DNA of 64,000 nucleotides from Solea solea (lineage: Eukaryota > Chordata > Actinopteri > Pleuronectiformes > Soleidae). The stretch is taken from positions 19,948,465-20,012,464 of the forward strand of contig NC_081145.1 in the NCBI RefSeq assembly GCF_958295425.1, given 5' to 3'. The translations under genes were made by a program, and so were the position numbers. Positions 61,101 to 64,000 of the stretch are shown piece by piece. Numbering within the stretch: the stretch's first letter is position 1; each line of letters opens with the position of its first letter. Below the pieces are notes generated by a model, which saw nothing but the letters and a program-made list of their open reading frames with translations, did not search any database and was not told the origin of the DNA.

Positions 61101-61421
61101 TGTCTGCTGACGCCATGCTGCAGGCTCTGCTGGGAGGAAAACACAAGGTGAACATGGACCTGAGGGCCAACCTGAAGCAGGTCAAGAAGGAGGTCAAAGA
61201 GGAGGTGAGGACCAGTCCAATATTTAAAACAAACAAACAAACAAAACAAAACCATGGTGAAGGCTGAGGCTAATCCAGCAAAGTTAAACACATTTAGACT
61301 GTAGCTTCAGCTGATACTCCGCTGTGTGGTGTTGTCTCTCCAGCCAACAGAGGCAGCCGGCGACTGGCGTAAAAACATCGAGGATAAGGCCGACAGGAAG
61401 AAGATGTTTGAGACTTCCTAA
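58193..61421 (+). CDS. Fast skeletal troponin I, gene E (172 aa)
   Basis: Coding exons: 58193-58200, 60290-60329, 60400-60528, 60812-60901, 61031-61204, 61344-61421 (519 bases). The ATG exon starts at 58168. N-terminus [16 protein letters not shown]; first helix [20 protein letters not shown]; then [14 protein letters not shown]; second helix [20 protein letters not shown]. The inhibitory region is [19 protein letters not shown] with [19 protein letters not shown] downstream, and the C-terminus is [20 protein letters not shown] ending KMFETS. The acceptor of the second coding exon is CGAAG, weaker than the usual YAG. The closest relative is gene D, by the extra Gly codon and by the identical run in the actin-binding exon. 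AATAAA is at 61649. Confidence 0.93.
59753..60040. mobile_element. hAT-like nonautonomous element in a gene E intron
   Basis: Starts CATGGTTCTCAAACTGTGGT, continues GTGTACCACCAGTGGAACAC and GTGGTACTTGGAGGG, and ends GGTGGTACTTGGTATAAAAA before GTTTG. The ends correspond to degraded CAGTGGTTCTCAAAC-type inverted repeats. No transposase reading frame is present. Confidence 0.5.
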
Positions 61422-61648
61422 AGCTCTCATGGTCTGGCGAGGATAACAGCCAGGGGGACATTTCTCTCTGAGGTCTGAGTGACTAAATGCGTCTCCAAGC
61501 CCCCGTGGGACAGAGAGGGACAATATTTTCAACACTTTTTTACCATCAAGTTGATTTTGATCCAAAGAGACTGAACTGAAACAAAGCTATATTTAAAAAA
61601 AACAAAACTAAAATTGACAGGGTATGTGCAGGTTTTCATGGAGTCTTA

Positions 61649-61654
61649 AATAAA
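61649..61654 (+). terminator. Poly(A) signal of troponin I gene E
   Basis: AATAAA (in AAATAAATAAATG) about 230 bases after the stop codon of gene E. Confidence 0.45.
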
Positions 61655-61659
61655 TAAAT

Positions 61660-63240
61660 GTTTTGAGATAAGGATTAAATTTTTTGCTATTTCCGCGTTT
61701 TAATTATTCTTTATTTATCACTTAAAGCATTATATACTGAGAGTATTTCAAAACCCTGGAAACCAGTGATTTCTTAGATACATTGAATTTTCTGTAACAC
61801 AAGGAATTCAATTTTGGCTATTAGGATGATGACAGCTATGTTAAAAAATAAATAAATACATTTGAGGACTTTGAGTCAAAAACACTTTTGTCAAATTATT
61901 GCTTCCAGTGTAAAGAGTGAGGTTTCAATGAGATTATGCATAGTTTTAATATTATTACAATTATATATTTTTTTTGCTTCAGGACAGAAATTTTAGCCAA
62001 TTAATAATAAAATATGCACATTCTTAAGTCTCCGCTATCCAAAAAAGTCTGAGATTTGTAAACCGCTCACTCTCCCGTACCAATTCCTAAAGGGAAAATC
62101 TGGATTATTTAGCTTTTGCAGTGACACTGGAGTTGCTGGTTGACTGCTGCCTCTTTTGTTAAGTTTCATCACTTAGGTAAATCTGAAAGATGGATTTTAA
62201 ACACCAGAGTCATTTGAATATTTTACTGGTGAAGCAACGGAGCAACTCCTGTGTGCCACACGGACTATGGATTTAGGTGTGAGTAGTTTACCGAGTCACA
62301 AACTTCAGGTTCCAGTTGGAAAAGGCTGTTGAACAGTGAGCAGCAGTAAAATCGACTGATAAGACATCATAGACTTACATGTAAGCGGGCTTCGATTTCA
62401 TTAGGTGAGCCTTTTGTCAATTAGCCATTAGCGTTTCAGTGAGGACACAGCAAACTCAGAGCTGGGTATGTGGTGGAACCTCATGCAACAACACTTAAAA
62501 AAACAGGTTATATTGTTAGGTTAGTTTATGATGCTGAGGGATAACAACTTTTCTTTCTTTATGTTTTTTTATTAATGGAATAGTTTTGCATCATAAATTT
62601 GTTTATATTGTGAACTATTTGTCGTTCCACATCAAAATAAACACTTTTAGTTGAGTGAAATGTCATCTTAAATATTATTTTGAAATATTTTTCTTAAAAA
62701 AAAAAGGTGACTTTTTTCTCACATGACCGGCCCCCCTCAGTACACAAACATGAAATTGATATCCAGTCCAATTATCCGATTATCTCGTGTTCTGTTTCTC
62801 AAAAATGTAGAATTATTACTTTGAAAATAAAGAGAAAGTTCTGAACTAGGATTGGGACATAAAGTTTCCGACAATTTGCAATTTGTATTTGTATCAAGAA
62901 CGATGAAGTAAAAGAAAAAAAAGATTCATATTTGTCCAGGAGATTTTGAAAACATTAAATTCATTACATTTAACATAATGACAATACAATATCTCCCTAT
63001 CTTATGACACCATTGTGGTTGAAATCACTGTTCACAAACTGAAATAACTTCTTGCTAAATTCAAGTGGGTATTTTTTTGAGGAGTCCCGAGGCTTCAGGA
63101 GTCTTAAGGAGTGTCACACTGGCCTCACTTTGTTCAGTTTGGGTTTCTTTGTCTCTCGTAACTCTCACACTCCACCCCAAAAAACTGCAAATGTGCATCC
63201 TCAAAGCTTCAGATAAACTGCAGAGAGGGCGGTTAGCAGA
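61660..63240. other. Spacer between troponin I genes E and F
   Basis: AT-rich; no exon set and no clear repeat family recognised. Confidence 0.4.
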
Positions 63241-63259
63241 GTGGGGCTGGGCTGGGGTG

Positions 63260-63445
63260 TATTTCAGGAGCTCGTCGGCCCATTGGTCTGACTCGGAATC
63301 CATTTCCTTAAAGAGGATCTGGGCAATTTGCTGAGGCATCGCAACCCACCATATATACCCTATTTCATTTTTCACTGTCTGTGGCTTTGGCAGTGTCCTC
63401 TTTTCTCCCACCAAGTGTGTCTTGTCCTCTTCCTCTTCTCTGCAG
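63260..63445 (+). promoter_or_regulatory. Promoter and noncoding exon 1 of a sixth troponin I gene (F)
   Basis: GTATTTCAGGAGCTCGTCGG block, ATTGG at 63282-63286, CCTTAAAGAG at 63306-63315, TATATA at 63352-63357. A likely exon 1 starts near 63383 and ends at 63445 (CTGCAG before GTGAGA). No coding exon follows in the remaining 555 bases, consistent with the 1.4-2.6 kb first introns of the other copies. The gene itself would lie to the right. Confidence 0.65.
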
Positions 63446-64000
63446 GTGAGAAATCGTACTTTTTGTTGTCTTTTTTTTGTTTTTGTTTTTTTCAAATCTC
63501 CTCTCTGAGAGCAGCATCTTTTACTTTACCAAATAAACAAACAAAGCAATCCAAAAAAAAATATCTTAGCTGCAGCCTCATGTCAACCAGGCACCATTGC
63601 CTTTTAAAAAAAAGACAGGATCTTAGGCTTTTGTTTCTCTACATTTGACCCATCGTGACATCCTGAACTCACTTTCCACATGTTTACAGTGACATCTGAC
63701 CTTAGCTGACAGACCGAAATTCATTAGACGTGTTCACCTCCAGTGGTGTGTTTTATGAGCCTCGAAGTGTTTGCAGCGCTCAGTGTTAGCGGGCGACTGT
63801 CACTCTCAGACAGCTGAAATGCCACTTTGTCACCAGGCCTTAAGAATTCAAAGAGAGGAAAAAAAAAAGTGATTCTAAATTTTTGTGACAATTTCACAAA
63901 AGATCATTTTAACAGGTGTCAGTGTGTGACTGTTAAAATTAAATGCCTTAAATGTGTGCCGCTTTTTGGTCTCAGAGAACGTGTTTAAAGCTGTGAGATT
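63446..64000. other. Presumed first intron of troponin I gene F
   Basis: Noncoding, with several A- and T-runs. No ATGTCTGA start exon is seen before the window ends. Confidence 0.45.

Noticed and set aside
60680..61291. 203-codon minus-strand open frame
   Set aside because: Antisense of gene E exons and introns; the same antisense frame recurs in the other copies because the sense exons are conserved.

Overview
This window looks like a teleost fish nuclear chromosome. The genes have many short GT-AG exons, the spacers hold dispersed fish repeats and dinucleotide microsatellites, and fast skeletal troponin I genes lie in a tandem cluster. No species can be named from sequence alone, and nothing bacterial or viral was seen. 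All gene models were built by eye from splice sites, reading phase and recalled family sequences.

Layout: (1) 1-5.7 kb, + strand: the last five coding exons and 3'UTR of a septin-7 gene whose GTPase exons lie left of the window. (2) 6.5-16.5 kb, - strand: a complete 25-exon smc1b gene (meiotic cohesin SMC1-beta, 1253 aa), tail-to-tail with the septin. (3) 17.6-22.2 kb, - strand: a complete 11-exon pancreatic procarboxypeptidase, CPA2-like by its specificity residues (420 aa). (4) 24.4-64 kb, + strand: a head-to-tail array of fast skeletal troponin I genes. Five are complete (called A-E here, left to right, 171-176 aa), and the promoter and first noncoding exon of a sixth (F) sit at the right edge.

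Every troponin I copy has the same plan: a noncoding exon 1 behind its own TATA promoter, an exon 2 that codes only the first few residues, then five more coding exons with fixed phases. The six promoters share an ordered layout: an inverted CCAAT box, then 18-19 bp (27 bp in D) to a CCATAAAGAG-type box, then a TATA element about 36-46 bp further on (start to start). A and B also share a MEF2-type site. C-E form a derived protein subgroup with one residue lost before the inhibitory region and a shortened C-terminus. A 38-base stretch of the actin-binding exon is identical in all five genes, which suggests sequence homogenisation.

Spacers and introns hold a SINE-like element, MITE and hAT-like fragments, a GATC/TGACGTCT-rich minisatellite in an intron of gene C, a tetranucleotide array, a long purine tract and a perfect 45-bp palindrome in an intron of gene B. 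The largest stretch without a supported gene is about 38.0-44.6 kb.
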